From Limnoperna fortunei (lineage: Eukaryota > Mollusca > Bivalvia > Mytilida > Modiolidae), in NCBI GenBank assembly GCA_944474755.1, contig OX104112.1, positions 92,827,756 through 92,891,755 on the forward strand: a DNA stretch of 64,000 nt, written 5' to 3'. The notes under the pieces were generated by a model. It saw only the letters and a program-made list of their open reading frames with translations. It was not told the DNA's origin and made no database searches. Below are positions 22,586 through 36,095 of this stretch, one piece after another (position 1 is the first letter of the stretch; each line of letters begins with the position of its first letter). The translations under genes were made by a program, and so were the position numbers.

Positions 22586-24318
22586 GAGGTCATTATCCTT
22601 TTGGATGGCCTGAGTAAAAGTAACCGAACGGGCGAGACATCAAAATTTTTTATTAAAAAAATCTTTCTTTTACGTAAAATTTCATATATGGGGCATTACA
22701 CCTATAATGCTAAATTACATAAAAATGGAGACAAAAGTATACCTGTCCACGGATTTTTTTCGGGAATATTACCTTAAAGTTTAAGAATGGTTTTTCTACT
22801 TTCATTTCAGTGTTGTGGTCACATTGTACCACATTACACACTTTAGGAAGTGCTTCCACTGTAAAGACATTGACTGGAAAAAAAAATATTCTTGTTCTAC
22901 AGTAATGCCATACCTTTCAAAATATCCAACTCTTAAGCAATAGCAGTTACAGGCAAAAGCAGAAACAAAAGAGAAAATTGGGACTATTTTTCATTTTGCC
23001 ATCTTTTGACATGCACCGGAAATTCATTACATGAATAGGATAATGACCCCTTTAAGCAAAGCCAACAGTTCCGGATTTCCACCAAAATTTTTTGATATGT
23101 TATTTAATGATTCTGTAAATAAAATAAGCATGCAGTTTGAATATATTGCTACTCAAATAAAAATTATGACAGTTTCCAAAGATGTGGTGAAACCTTGTTT
23201 TAGCAATTTTTAACTGATAAGGACAGTAAGGGTATAATTTTTTTCTTCTGTTCAACAATTTTGGCACAACAGTCAAAAAATCACCTTTTTATGACAGTGC
23301 AGGTGTAATAGTTACCAAATAAGCAGAAACACATCTGATAAAAGCAACTTTTTATCAAGTGAGGGCTCATTTGAATATAGGGGGGGGGGGTTGAAAACAG
23401 TCGGTTCTGTTGCTATGACGGTATGATATAAAAATTAACATTTTTCCTCACAAAAGAAAAAAAAACTAGCTAAAAAGCTTTTCTTAGCTGTAATGAGTGT
23501 ATAAATGAACTTATTAAGTAGAAATACACCACAATGGAATTCAGGTTGAGAAGCAGAGGTCTCTTTTCTGTAGCGTAAACTTTAATAAAACTATGTACAA
23601 AGTAGAGTTATGACTAGTTTTAAGAAAACTGACATATAATTTTTATACAAAAAGACTCATTGGCATCTTTTCAGTCCTTTTTGCATGCCAAGTCACTGAA
23701 AAGTAGAAAACATAGCAACTGACTAGACTGATTGGTTCAAAGTACCCAAAAGCATACTAGATTCACAGACTTTACATTAAAACGGCACATTGCAAATGAT
23801 GCCTACCCATGCCAAATAATTACCTAGAGGCCAGAGGAATGAATAAACACTACATATTGATTAAAATACTGCTGTATAACCTTCTTTTAAGAAACAAAAT
23901 GAATACATTTAATCTTTAGTTACAATCTTCAAGGTATGATACATGTTTCTGTCTAGCAATAAGTGCTGGTAAATGAAATAGGATCATGGTTTACATTTAT
24001 TTAATCAATTTTTGGTCTGAAAGGTATTATTTAATACCAATAATACATTTTTATTTCATGTCACCTTGGGTTCTACCTTACTGTACTCTATAGAATTGTT
24101 AACAGTGTGCTTTTTGCAAAAATAATCACTTTTTATGATACCATAGGCCAAAAAGTCAAATTTTACCGCAGCTAATGAAACAGACTATAACTATAAAACC
24201 TGAAGATATATTTTGCAGAAAAGATGTTTTCCTACAATGAGTTCTGGTACCCTTTCATAAAAAGTACCTGACAAGTGGGATTTGTGTATTTGACCAATTT
24301 GTAAATTTTGCTCTTACA
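22586..24318 (+). repeat. Satellite unit 7 (full)
   Basis: 1733 bp, G tract of 11, cactgaaaagtag (one A fewer). Partner of unit 10. Confidence 0.97.
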
Positions 24319-26051
24319 GAGGTCATTATCCTTTTGGATGGCCTGAGTAAAAGTAACCGAACGGGCGAGACATCAAAATTTTTTATTAAAAAAATCTTTC
24401 TTTTACGTAAAATTTCATATATGGGGCATTACACCTATAATGCTAAATTACATAAAAATGGAGACAAAAGTATACCTGTCCACGGATTTTTTTCGGGAAT
24501 ATTACCTTAAAGTTTAAGAATGGTTTTTCTACTTTCATTTCAGTGTTGTGGTCACATTGTACCACATTACACACTTTAGGAAGTGCTTCCACTGTAAAGA
24601 CATTGACTGGAAAAAAAAATATTCTTGTTCTACAGTAATGCCATACCTTTCAAAATATCCAACTCTTAAGCAATAGCAGTTACAGGCAAAAGCAGAAACA
24701 AAAGAGAAAATTGGGACTATTTTTCATTTTGCCATCTTTTGACATGCACCGGAAATTCATTACATGAATAGGATAATGACCCCTTTAAGCAAAGCCAACA
24801 GTTCCGGATTTCCACCAAAATTTTTTGATATGTTATTTAATGATTCTGTAAATAAAATAAGCATGCAGTTTGAATATATTGCTACTCAAATAAAAATTAT
24901 GACAGTTTCCAAAGATGTGGTGAAACCTTGTTTTAGCAATTTTTAACTGATAAGGACAGTAAGGGTATAATTTTTTTCTTCTGTTCAACAATTTTGGCAC
25001 AACAGTCAAAAAATCACCTTTTTATGACAGTGCAGGTGTAATAGTTACCAAATAAGCAGAAACACATCTGATAAAAGCAACTTTTTATCAAGTGAGGGCT
25101 CATTTGAATATAGGGGGGGGGGGTTGAAAACAGTCGGTTCTGTTGCTATGACGGTATGATATAAAAATTAACATTTTTCCTCACAAAAGAAAAAAAAACT
25201 AGCTAAAAAGCTTTTCTTAGCTGTAATGAGTGTATAAATGAACTTATTAAGTAGAAATACACCACAATGGAATTCAGGTTGAGAAGCAGAGGTCTCTTTT
25301 CTGTAGCGTAAACTTTAATAAAACTATGTACAAAGTAGAGTTATGACTAGTTTTAAGAAAACTGACATATAATTTTTATACAAAAAGACTCATTGGCATC
25401 TTTTCAGTCCTTTTTGCATGCCAAGTCACTGAAAAAGTAGAAAACATAGCAACTGACTAGACTGATTGGTTCAAAGTACCCAAAAGCATACTAGATTCAC
25501 AGACTTTACATTAAAACGGCACATTGCAAATGATGCCTACCCATGCCAAATAATTACCTAGAGGCCAGAGGAATGAAAAAACACTACATATTGATTAAAA
25601 TACTGCTGTATAACCTTCTTTTAAGAAACAAAATGAATACATTTAATCTTTAGTTACAATCTTCAAGGTATGATACATGTTTCTGTCTAGCAATAAGTGC
25701 TGGTAAATGAAATAGGATCATGTTTACATTTATTTAATCAATTTTTGGTCTGAAAGGTATTATTTAATACCAATAATACATTTTTATTTCATGTCACCTT
25801 GGGTTCTACCTTACTGTACTCTATAGAATTGTTAACAGTGTGCTTTTTGCAAAAATAATCACTTTTTATGATACCATAGGCCAAAAAGTCAAATTTTACC
25901 GCAGCTAATGAAACAGACTATAACTATAAAACCTGAAGATATATTTTGACAGAAAAGATGTTTTCCTACAATGAGTTCTGGTACCCTTTCATAAAAAGTA
26001 CCTGACAAGTGGATTTGTGTATTTGACCAATTTGTAAATTTTGCTCTTACA
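24319..26051 (+). repeat. Satellite unit 8 (full, with single-base indels)
   Basis: 1733 bp, gaaaaaacac; partner of unit 11. Its last 350 bp carries private single-base indels (catgtttac, ttttgacagaa, aagtggattt) that look like base-calling errors near the gap. Confidence 0.95.
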
Positions 26052-27432
26052 GAGGTCATTATCCTTTTGGATGGCCTGAGTAAAAGTAACCGAACGGGCG
26101 AGACATCAAAATTTTTTATTAAAAAAATCTTTCTTTTACGTAAAATTTCATATATGGGGCATTACACCTATAATGCTAAATTACATAAAAATGGAGACAA
26201 AAGTATACCTGTCCACGGATTTTTTTCGGGAATATTACCTTAAAGTTTAAGAATGGTTTTTCTACTTTCATTTCAGTGTTGTGGTCACATTTGTACCACA
26301 TTACACACTTTAGGAAGTGCTTCCACTGTAAAGACATTGACTGAAAAAAAAATATTCTTGTTCTACAGTAATGCCATACCTTTCAAAATATCCAACTCTT
26401 AAGCAATAGCATTTACAGGCAAAAGCAGAAACAAAAGAGAAAATTGGGACTATTTTTCATTTTGCCATCTTTTGACATGCACCGGAAATTCATTACATGA
26501 ATAGGATAATGACCCCTTTAAGCAAAGCCAACAGTTCCGGATTTCCACCAAAATTTTTTTATATGTTATTTAATGATTCTGTAAATAAAATAAGCATGCA
26601 GTTTGAATATATTGCTACGCAAATAAAATTATGACAGTTTCCAAAGATGTGGTGAAACCTTGTTTTAGCAATTTTTAACTGATAAGGACAGTAAGGGTAT
26701 AATTTTTTTCTTCTGTTCAACAATTTTGGCACAACAGTCAAAATATCACCTTTTATGACAGTGCAGGTGTAATAGTTANNNNNNNNNNNNNNNNNNNNNN
26801 NNNNNNNNNNNNNNNNNNNNNNNNNNNNNNNNNNNNNNNNNNNNNNNNNNNNNNNNNNNNNNNNNNNNNNNNNNNNNNNNNNNNNNNNNNNNNNNNNNNN
26901 NNNNNNNNNNNNNNNNNNNNNNNNNNNNNNNNNNNNNNNNNNNNNNNNNNNNNNNNNNNNNNNNNNNNNNNNNNNNNNAATACTGCTGTATAACCTTCTT
27001 TTAAGAAACAAAATGAATACATTTAATCTTTAGTTACAATCTTCAAGGTATGATACATGTTTCTGTCTAGCAATAAGTGCTGGTAAATGAAATAGGATCA
27101 TGGTTTACATTTATTTAATCAATTTTTGGTCTGAAAGGTATTATTTAATACCAATAATACATTTTTATTTCATGTCACCTTGGGTTCTACCTTACTGTAC
27201 TCTATAGAATTGTTAACAGTGTGCTTTTTGCAAAAATAATCACTTTTTATGATACCATAGGCCAAAAAGTCAAATTTTACCGCAGCTAATGAAACAGACT
27301 ATAACTATAAAACCTGAAGATATATTTTGCAGAAAAGATGTTTTCCTACAATGAGTTCTGGTACCCTTTCATAAAAAGTACCTGACAAGTGGGATTTGTG
27401 TATTTGACCAATTTGTAAATTTTGCTCTTACA
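26052..27432 (+). repeat. Satellite unit 9 (full unit broken by an N gap)
   Basis: 1381 bp including 200 N. Marker gctacgcaaat, shared with unit 12. Several private indels precede the gap (cacatttgtacc, gactgaaaaaa, caaataaaatta, caccttttatg). Confidence 0.95.
26779..26978. other. Assembly gap (200 N)
   Basis: A run of exactly 200 N inside unit 9, between aatagtta and aatactgctg. In unit 8 those anchors are 551 bp apart, so the N run is a placeholder; the true gap is about 551 bp or that plus whole units. Confidence 0.98.
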
Positions 27433-29165
27433 GAGGTCATTATCCTTTTGGATGGCCTGAGTAAAAGTAACCGAACGGGCGAGACATCAAAATTTTTTAT
27501 TAAAAAAATCTTTCTTTTACGTAAAATTTCATATATGGGGCATTACACCTATAATGCTAAATTACATAAAAATGGAGACAAAAGTATACCTGTCCACGGA
27601 TTTTTTTCGGGAATATTACCTTAAAGTTTAAGAATGGTTTTTCTACTTTCATTTCAGTGTTGTGGTCACATTGTACCACATTACACACTTTAGGAAGTGC
27701 TTCCACTGTAAAGACATTGACTGGAAAAAAAAATATTCTTGTTCTACAGTAATGCCATACCTTTCAAAATATCCAACTCTTAAGCAATAGCAGTTACAGG
27801 CAAAAGCAGAAACAAAAGAGAAAATTGGGACTATTTTTCATTTTGCCATCTTTTGACATGCACCGGAAATTCATTACATGAATAGGATAATGACCCCTTT
27901 AAGCAAAGCCAACAGTTCCGGATTTCCACCAAAATTTTTTGATATGTTATTTAATGATTCTGTAAATAAAATAAGCATGCAGTTTGAATATATTGCTACT
28001 CAAATAAAAATTATGACAGTTTCCAAAGATGTGGTGAAACCTTGTTTTAGCAATTTTTAACTGATAAGGACAGTAAGGGTATAATTTTTTTCTTCTGTTC
28101 AACAATTTTGGCACAACAGTCAAAAAATCACCTTTTTATGACAGTGCAGGTGTAATAGTTACCAAATAAGCAGAAACACATCTGATAAAAGCAACTTTTT
28201 ATCAAGTGAGGGCTCATTTGAATATAGGGGGGGGGGGTTGAAAACAGTCGGTTCTGTTGCTATGACGGTATGATATAAAAATTAACATTTTTCCTCACAA
28301 AAGAAAAAAAAACTAGCTAAAAAGCTTTTCTTAGCTGTAATGAGTGTATAAATGAACTTATTAAGTAGAAATACACCACAATGGAATTCAGGTTGAGAAG
28401 CAGAGGTCTCTTTTCTGTAGCGTAAACTTTAATAAAACTATGTACAAAGTAGAGTTATGACTAGTTTTAAGAAAACTGACATATAATTTTTATACAAAAA
28501 GACTCATTGGCATCTTTTCAGTCCTTTTTGCATGCCAAGTCACTGAAAAGTAGAAAACATAGCAACTGACTAGACTGATTGGTTCAAAGTACCCAAAAGC
28601 ATACTAGATTCACAGACTTTACATTAAAACGGCACATTGCAAATGATGCCTACCCATGCCAAATAATTACCTAGAGGCCAGAGGAATGAATAAACACTAC
28701 ATATTGATTAAAATACTGCTGTATAACCTTCTTTTAAGAAACAAAATGAATACATTTAATCTTTAGTTACAATCTTCAAGGTATGATACATGTTTCTGTC
28801 TAGCAATAAGTGCTGGTAAATGAAATAGGATCATGGTTTACATTTATTTAATCAATTTTTGGTCTGAAAGGTATTATTTAATACCAATAATACATTTTTA
28901 TTTCATGTCACCTTGGGTTCTACCTTACTGTACTCTATAGAATTGTTAACAGTGTGCTTTTTGCAAAAATAATCACTTTTTATGATACCATAGGCCAAAA
29001 AGTCAAATTTTACCGCAGCTAATGAAACAGACTATAACTATAAAACCTGAAGATATATTTTGCAGAAAAGATGTTTTCCTACAATGAGTTCTGGTACCCT
29101 TTCATAAAAAGTACCTGACAAGTGGGATTTGTGTATTTGACCAATTTGTAAATTTTGCTCTTACA
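27433..29165 (+). repeat. Satellite unit 10 (full)
   Basis: 1733 bp, G tract of 11, cactgaaaagtag. Partner of unit 7. Confidence 0.97.
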
Positions 29166-30899
29166 GAGGTCATTATCCTTTTGGATGGCCTGAGTAAAAG
29201 TAACCGAACGGGCGAGACATCAAAATTTTTTATTAAAAAAATCTTTCTTTTACGTAAAATTTCATATATGGGGCATTACACCTATAATGCTAAATTACAT
29301 AAAAATGGAGACAAAAGTATACCTGTCCACGGATTTTTTTCGGGAATATTACCTTAAAGTTTAAGAATGGTTTTTCTACTTTCATTTCAGTGTTGTGGTC
29401 ACATTGTACCACATTACACACTTTAGGAAGTGCTTCCACTGTAAAGACATTGACTGGAAAAAAAAATATTCTTGTTCTACAGTAATGCCATACCTTTCAA
29501 AATATCCAACTCTTAAGCAATAGCAGTTACAGGCAAAAGCAGAAACAAAAGAGAAAATTGGGACTATTTTTCATTTTGCCATCTTTTGACATGCACCGGA
29601 AATTCATTACATGAATAGGATAATGACCCCTTTAAGCAAAGCCAACAGTTCCGGATTTCCACCAAAATTTTTTGATATGTTATTTAATGATTCTGTAAAT
29701 AAAATAAGCATGCAGTTTGAATATATTGCTACTCAAATAAAAATTATGACAGTTTCCAAAGATGTGGTGAAACCTTGTTTTAGCAATTTTTAACTGATAA
29801 GGACAGTAAGGGTATAATTTTTTTCTTCTGTTCAACAATTTTGGCACAACAGTCAAAAAATCACCTTTTTATGACAGTGCAGGTGTAATAGTTACCAAAT
29901 AAGCAGAAACACATCTGATAAAAGCAACTTTTTATCAAGTGAGGGCTCATTTGAATATAGGGGGGGGGGGTTGAAAACAGTCGGTTCTGTTGCTATGACG
30001 GTATGATATAAAAATTAACATTTTTCCTCACAAAAGAAAAAAAAACTAGCTAAAAAGCTTTTCTTAGCTGTAATGAGTGTATAAATGAACTTATTAAGTA
30101 GAAATACACCACAATGGAATTCAGGTTGAGAAGCAGAGGTCTCTTTTCTGTAGCGTAAACTTTAATAAAACTATGTACAAAGTAGAGTTATGACTAGTTT
30201 TAAGAAAACTGACATATAATTTTTATACAAAAAGACTCATTGGCATCTTTTCAGTCCTTTTTGCATGCCAAGTCACTGAAAAAGTAGAAAACATAGCAAC
30301 TGACTAGACTGATTGGTTCAAAGTACCCAAAAGCATACTAGATTCACAGACTTTACATTAAAACGGCACATTGCAAATGATGCCTACCCATGCCAAATAA
30401 TTACCTAGAGGCCAGAGGAATGAAAAAACACTACATATTGATTAAAATACTGCTGTATAACCTTCTTTTAAGAAACAAAATGAATACATTTAATCTTTAG
30501 TTACAATCTTCAAGGTATGATACATGTTTCTGTCTAGCAATAAGTGCTGGTAAATGAAATAGGATCATGGTTTACATTTATTTAATCAATTTTTGGTCTG
30601 AAAGGTATTATTTAATACCAATAATACATTTTTATTTCATGTCACCTTGGGTTCTACCTTACTGTACTCTATAGAATTGTTAACAGTGTGCTTTTTGCAA
30701 AAATAATCACTTTTTATGATACCATAGGCCAAAAAGTCAAATTTTACCGCAGCTAATGAAACAGACTATAACTATAAAACCTGAAGATATATTTTGCAGA
30801 AAAGATGTTTTCCTACAATGAGTTCTGGTACCCTTTCATAAAAAGTACCTGACAAGTGGGATTTGTGTATTTGACCAATTTGTAAATTTTGCTCTTACA
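29166..30899 (+). repeat. Satellite unit 11 (full)
   Basis: 1734 bp, G tract of 11, gaaaaaacac. Partner of unit 8 without its indels. Confidence 0.97.
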
Positions 30900-32630
30900 G
30901 AGGTCATTATCCTTTTGGATGGCCTGAGTAAAAGTAACCGAACGGGCGAGACATCAAAATTTTTTATTAAAAAAATCTTTCTTTTACGTAAAATTTCATA
31001 TATGGGGCATTACACCTATAATGCTAAATTACATAAAAATGGAGACAAAAGTATACCTGTCCACGGATTTTTTTCGGGAATATTACCTTAAAGTTTAAGA
31101 ATGGTTTTTCTACTTTCATTTCAGTGTTGTGGTCACATTGTACCACATTACACACTTTAGGAAGTGCTTCCACTGTAAAGACATTGACTGGAAAAAAAAA
31201 TATTCTTGTTCTACAGTAATGCCATACCTTTCAAAATATCCAACTCTTAAGCAATAGCAGTTACAGGCAAAAGCAGAAACAAAAGAGAAAATTGGGACTA
31301 TTTTTCATTTTGCCATCTTTTGACATGCACCGGAAATTCATTACATGAATAGGATAATGACCCCTTTAAGCAAAGCCAACAGTTCCGGATTTCCACCAAA
31401 ATTTTTTTATATGTTATTTAATGATTCTGTAAATAAAATAAGCATGCAGTTTGAATATATTGCTACGCAAATAAAAATTATGACAGTTTCCAAAGATGTG
31501 GTGAAACCTTGTTTTAGCAATTTTTAACTGATAAGGACAGTAAGGGTATAATTTTTTTCTTCTGTTCAACAATTTTGGCACAACAGTCAAAATATCACCT
31601 TTTTATGACAGTGCAGGTGTAATAGTTACCAAATAAGCAGAAACACATCTGATAAAAGCAACTTTTTATCAAGTGAGGGCTCATTTGAATATAGGGTGGG
31701 TTGAAAACAGTCGGTTCTGTTGCTATGACGGTATGATGTAAAAATTAACATTTTTCCTCACAAAAGAAAAAAAAACTAGCTAAAAAAGCTTTTCTTAGCT
31801 GTAATGAGTGTATAAATGAACTTATTAAGTAGAAATACACCACAATGGAATTCAGGTTGAGAAGCAGAGGTTTCTTTTCTGTAGCTTAAACTTTAATAAA
31901 ACTATGTACAAAGTAGAGTTATGACTAGTTTTAAGAAAACTGACATATAATTTTTATACAAAAAGACTCATTGGCATCTTTTCAGTCCTTTTTGCATGCC
32001 AAGTCACTGAAAAAGTAGAAAACATAGCAACTGACTAGACTGATTGGTTCAAAGTACCCAAAAGCATACTAGATTCACAGACTTTACATTAAAACGGCAC
32101 ATTGCAAATGATGCCTACCCATGCCAAATAATTACCTAGAGGCCAGAGGAATGAAAAAACACTACATATTGATTAAAATACTGCTGTATAACCTTCTTTT
32201 AAGAAACAAAATGAATACATTTAATCTTTAGTTACAATCTTCAAGGTATGATACATGTTTCTGTCTAGCAATAAGTGCTGGTAAATGAAATAGGATCATG
32301 GTTTACATTTATTTAATCAATTTTTGGTCTGAAAGGTATTATTTAATACCAATAATACATTTTTATTTCATGTCACCTTGGGTTCTACCTTACTGTACTC
32401 TATAGAATTGTTAACAGTGTGCTTTTTGCAAAAATAATCACTTTTTATGATACCATAGGCCAAAAAGTCAAATTTTACCGCAGCTAATGAAACAGACTAT
32501 AACTATAAAACCTGAAGATATATTTTGCAGAAAAGATGTTTTCCTACAATGAGTTCTGGTACCCTTTCATAAAAAGTACCTGACAAGTGGGATTTGTGTA
32601 TTTGACCAATTTGTAAATTTTGCTCTTACA
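30900..32630 (+). repeat. Satellite unit 12 (full)
   Basis: 1731 bp. Combines gctacgcaaat (unit 9) with gggtggg, gatgtaaaaa, gaggtttctt and gaaaaaacac (unit 1). Confidence 0.97.
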
Positions 32631-33731
32631 GAGGTCATTATCCTTTTGGATGGCCTGAGTAAAAGTAACCGAACGGGCGAGACATCAAAATTTTTTATTA
32701 AAAAACCTTTTTATGACAGTGCAGGTGTAATAGTTACCAAATAAGCATAAAAGCAACTTTTTATCAAGTGAGGGCTCATTTGAATATAGGGGGGGGGGGG
32801 GGGTTGAAAACAGTCGGTTCTGTTGCTATGACGGTATGATATAAAAATTAACATTTTTCCTCACAAAAGAAAAAAAACTAGCTAAAAAGCTTTTCTTAGC
32901 TGTAATGAGTGTATAAATGAACTTATTAAGTAGAAATACACCACAATGGAATTCAGGTTGAGAAGCAGAGGTTTCTTTTCTGTAGCTTAAACTTTAATAA
33001 AACTATGTACAAAGTAGAGTTATGACTAGTTTTAAGAAAACTGACATATAATTTTTATACAAAAAGACTCATTGGCATCTTTTCAGTCCTTTTTGCATGC
33101 CAAGTCACTGAAAAAGTAGAAAACATAGCAACTGACTAGACTGATTGGTTCAAAGTACCCAAAAGCATACTAGATTCACAGACTTTACATTAAAACGGCA
33201 CATTGCAAATGATGCCTACCCATGCCAAATAATTACCTAGAGGCCAGAGGAATGAAAAAACACTACATATTGATTAAAATACTGCTGTATAACCTTCTTT
33301 TAAGAAACAAAATGAATACATTTAATCTTTAGTTACAATCTTCAAGGTATGATACATGTTTCTGTCTAGCAATAAGTGCTGGTAAATGAAATAGGATCAT
33401 GGTTTACATTTATTTAATCAATTTTTGGTCTGAAAGGTATTATTTAATACCAATAATACATTTTTATTTCATGTCACCTTGGGTTCTACCTTACTGTACT
33501 CTATAGAATTGTTAACAGTGTGCTTTTTGCAAAAATAATCACTTTTTATGATACCATAGGCCAAAAAGTCAAATTTTACCGCAGCTAATGAAACAGACTA
33601 TAACTATAAAACCTGAAGATATATTTTGCAGAAAAGATGTTTTCCTACAATGAGTTCTGGTACCCTTTCATAAAAAGTACCTGACAAGTGGGATTTGTGT
33701 ATTTGACCAATTTGTAAATTTTGCTCTTACA
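32631..33731 (+). repeat. Satellite unit 13 (short, chimeric)
   Basis: 1101 bp. Its front half is S type as in unit 14; from gaggtttctt onward it carries unit 12 markers (gactgattgg, caaagtaccc, gaaaaaacac). The switch lies between about 32890 and 32972. Confidence 0.95.
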
Positions 33732-34831
33732 GAGGTCATTATCCTTTTGGATGGCCTGAGTAAAAGTAACCGAACGGGCGAGACATCAAAATTTTTTATT
33801 AAAAAACCTTTTTATGACAGTGCAGGTGTAATAGTTACCAAATAAGCATAAAAGCAACTTTTTATCAAGTGAGGGCTCATTTGAATATAGGGGGGGGGGG
33901 GGGTTGAAAACAGTCGGTTCTGTTGCTATGACGGTATGATATAAAAATTAACATTTTTCCTCACAAAAGAAAAAAAACTAGCTAAAAAGCTTTTCTTAGC
34001 TGTAATGAGTGTATAAATGAACTTATTAAGTAGAAATACACCACAATGGAATTCAGGTTGAGAAGCAGAGGTCTCTTTTCTGTAGCTTAAACTTTAATAA
34101 AACTATGTACAAAGTAGAGTTATGACTAGTTTTAAGAAAACTGACATATAATTTTTATACAAAAAGACTCATTGGCATCTTTTCAGTCCTTTTTGCATGC
34201 CAAGTCACTGAAAAAGTAGAAAACATAGCAACTGACTAGACTTATTGGTTCAAATTACCCAAAAGCATACTAGATTCACAGACTTTACATTAAAACGGCA
34301 CATTGCAAATGATGCCTACCCATGCCAAATAATTACCTAGAGGCCAGAGGAATGAATAAACACTACATATTGATTAAAATACTGCTGTATAACCTTCTTT
34401 TAAGAAACAAAATGAATACATTTAATCTTTAGTTACAATCTTCAAGGTATGATACATGTTTCTGTCTAGCAATAAGTGCTGGTAAATGAAATAGGATCAT
34501 GGTTTACATTTATTTAATCAATTTTTGGTCTGAAAGGTATTATTTAATACCAATAATACATTTTTATTTCATGTCACCTTGGGTTCTACCTTACTGTACT
34601 CTATAGAATTGTTAACAGTGTGCTTTTTGCAAAAATAATCACTTTTTATGATACCATAGGCCAAAAAGTCAAATTTTACCGCAGCTAATGAAACAGACTA
34701 TAACTATAAAACCTGAAGATATATTTTGCAGAAAAGATGTTTTCCTACAATGAGTTCTGGTACCCTTTCATAAAAAGTACCTGACAAGTGGGATTTGTGT
34801 ATTTGACCAATTTGTAAATTTTGCTCTTACA
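33732..34831 (+). repeat. Satellite unit 14 (short, S)
   Basis: 1100 bp, S type throughout (gaggtctctt, gacttattgg, caaattaccc, gaataaacac). Partner of unit 2. Confidence 0.97.
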
Positions 34832-36095
34832 TTTAAGCAAAGCCAACAGTTCCGGATTTCCACCAAAATTTTTTTATATGTAATTTAATGATTCTGTAAA
34901 TCAAATAAGCATGCAGTTTGAATCTATTGCTACACAAATAAAAATTATGACAGTTTCCAAAGATGTGGTGAAACCTTGTTTTAGCAATTTTTAACTGATA
35001 AGGACAGTAAGGGTATAATTTGTTTCTTCTGTTCAACAATTTTGGCACAACAGTCAACAAATCACCTTTTTATGACAGTGCAGGTGTAATAGTTACCAAA
35101 TAAGCAGAAACACATCTGATAAAAGCAACTTTTTATCAAGTGAGGGCTCATTTGAATATAGGGGGGGGTTGAAAACAGTCGGTTCTGTTGCTATGACGGT
35201 ATGATATAAAAATTAACATTTTTCCTCACAAAAGAAAAAAAACTAGCTAAAAAGCTTTTCTTAGCTGTAATGAGTGTATAAATGAACTTATTAAGTAGAA
35301 ATACACCACAATGGAATTCAGGTTGAGAAGCAGAGGTCTCTTTTCTGTAGCGTAAACTTTAATAAAACTATGTACAAAGTAGAGTTATGACTAGTTTTAA
35401 GAAAACTGACATATAATTTTTATACAAAAAGACTCATTGGCATCTTTTCAGTCCTTTTTGCATGCCAAGTCACTGAAAAGTAGAAAACATAGCAACTGAC
35501 TAGACTGATTGGTTCAAAGTACCCAAAAGCATACTAGATTCACAGACTTTACATTAAAACGGCACATTGCAAATGATGCCTACCCATGCCAAATAATTAC
35601 CTAGAGGCCAGAGGAATGAATAAACACTACATATTGATTAAAATACTGCTGTATAACCTTCTTTTAAGAAACAAAATGAATACATTTAATCTTTAGTTAC
35701 AATCTTCAAGGTATGATACATGTTTCTGTCTAGCAATAAGTGCTGGTAAATGAAATAGGATCATGGTTTACATTTATTTAATCAATTTTTGGTCTGAAAG
35801 GTATTATTTAATACCAATAATACATTTTTATTTCATGTCACCTTGGGTTCTACCTTACTGTACTCTATAGAATTGTTAACAGTGTGCTTTTTGCAAAAAT
35901 AATCACTTTTTATGATACCATAGGCCAAAAAGTCAAATTTTACCGCAGCTAATGAAACAGACTATAACTATAAAACCTGAAGATATATTTTGCAGAAAAG
36001 ATGTTTTCCTACAATGAGTTCTGGTACCCTTTCATAAAAAGTACCTGACAAGTGGGATTTGTGTATTTGACCAATTTGTAAATTTTGCTCTTACA
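34832..36095 (+). repeat. Satellite unit 15 (T lineage)
   Basis: 1264 bp, all T markers, G tract of 8. Partner of unit 3. Confidence 0.97.

Noticed and set aside
26559..27022. Frames running through the N gap
   Set aside because: Open only because N codons cannot be stops.
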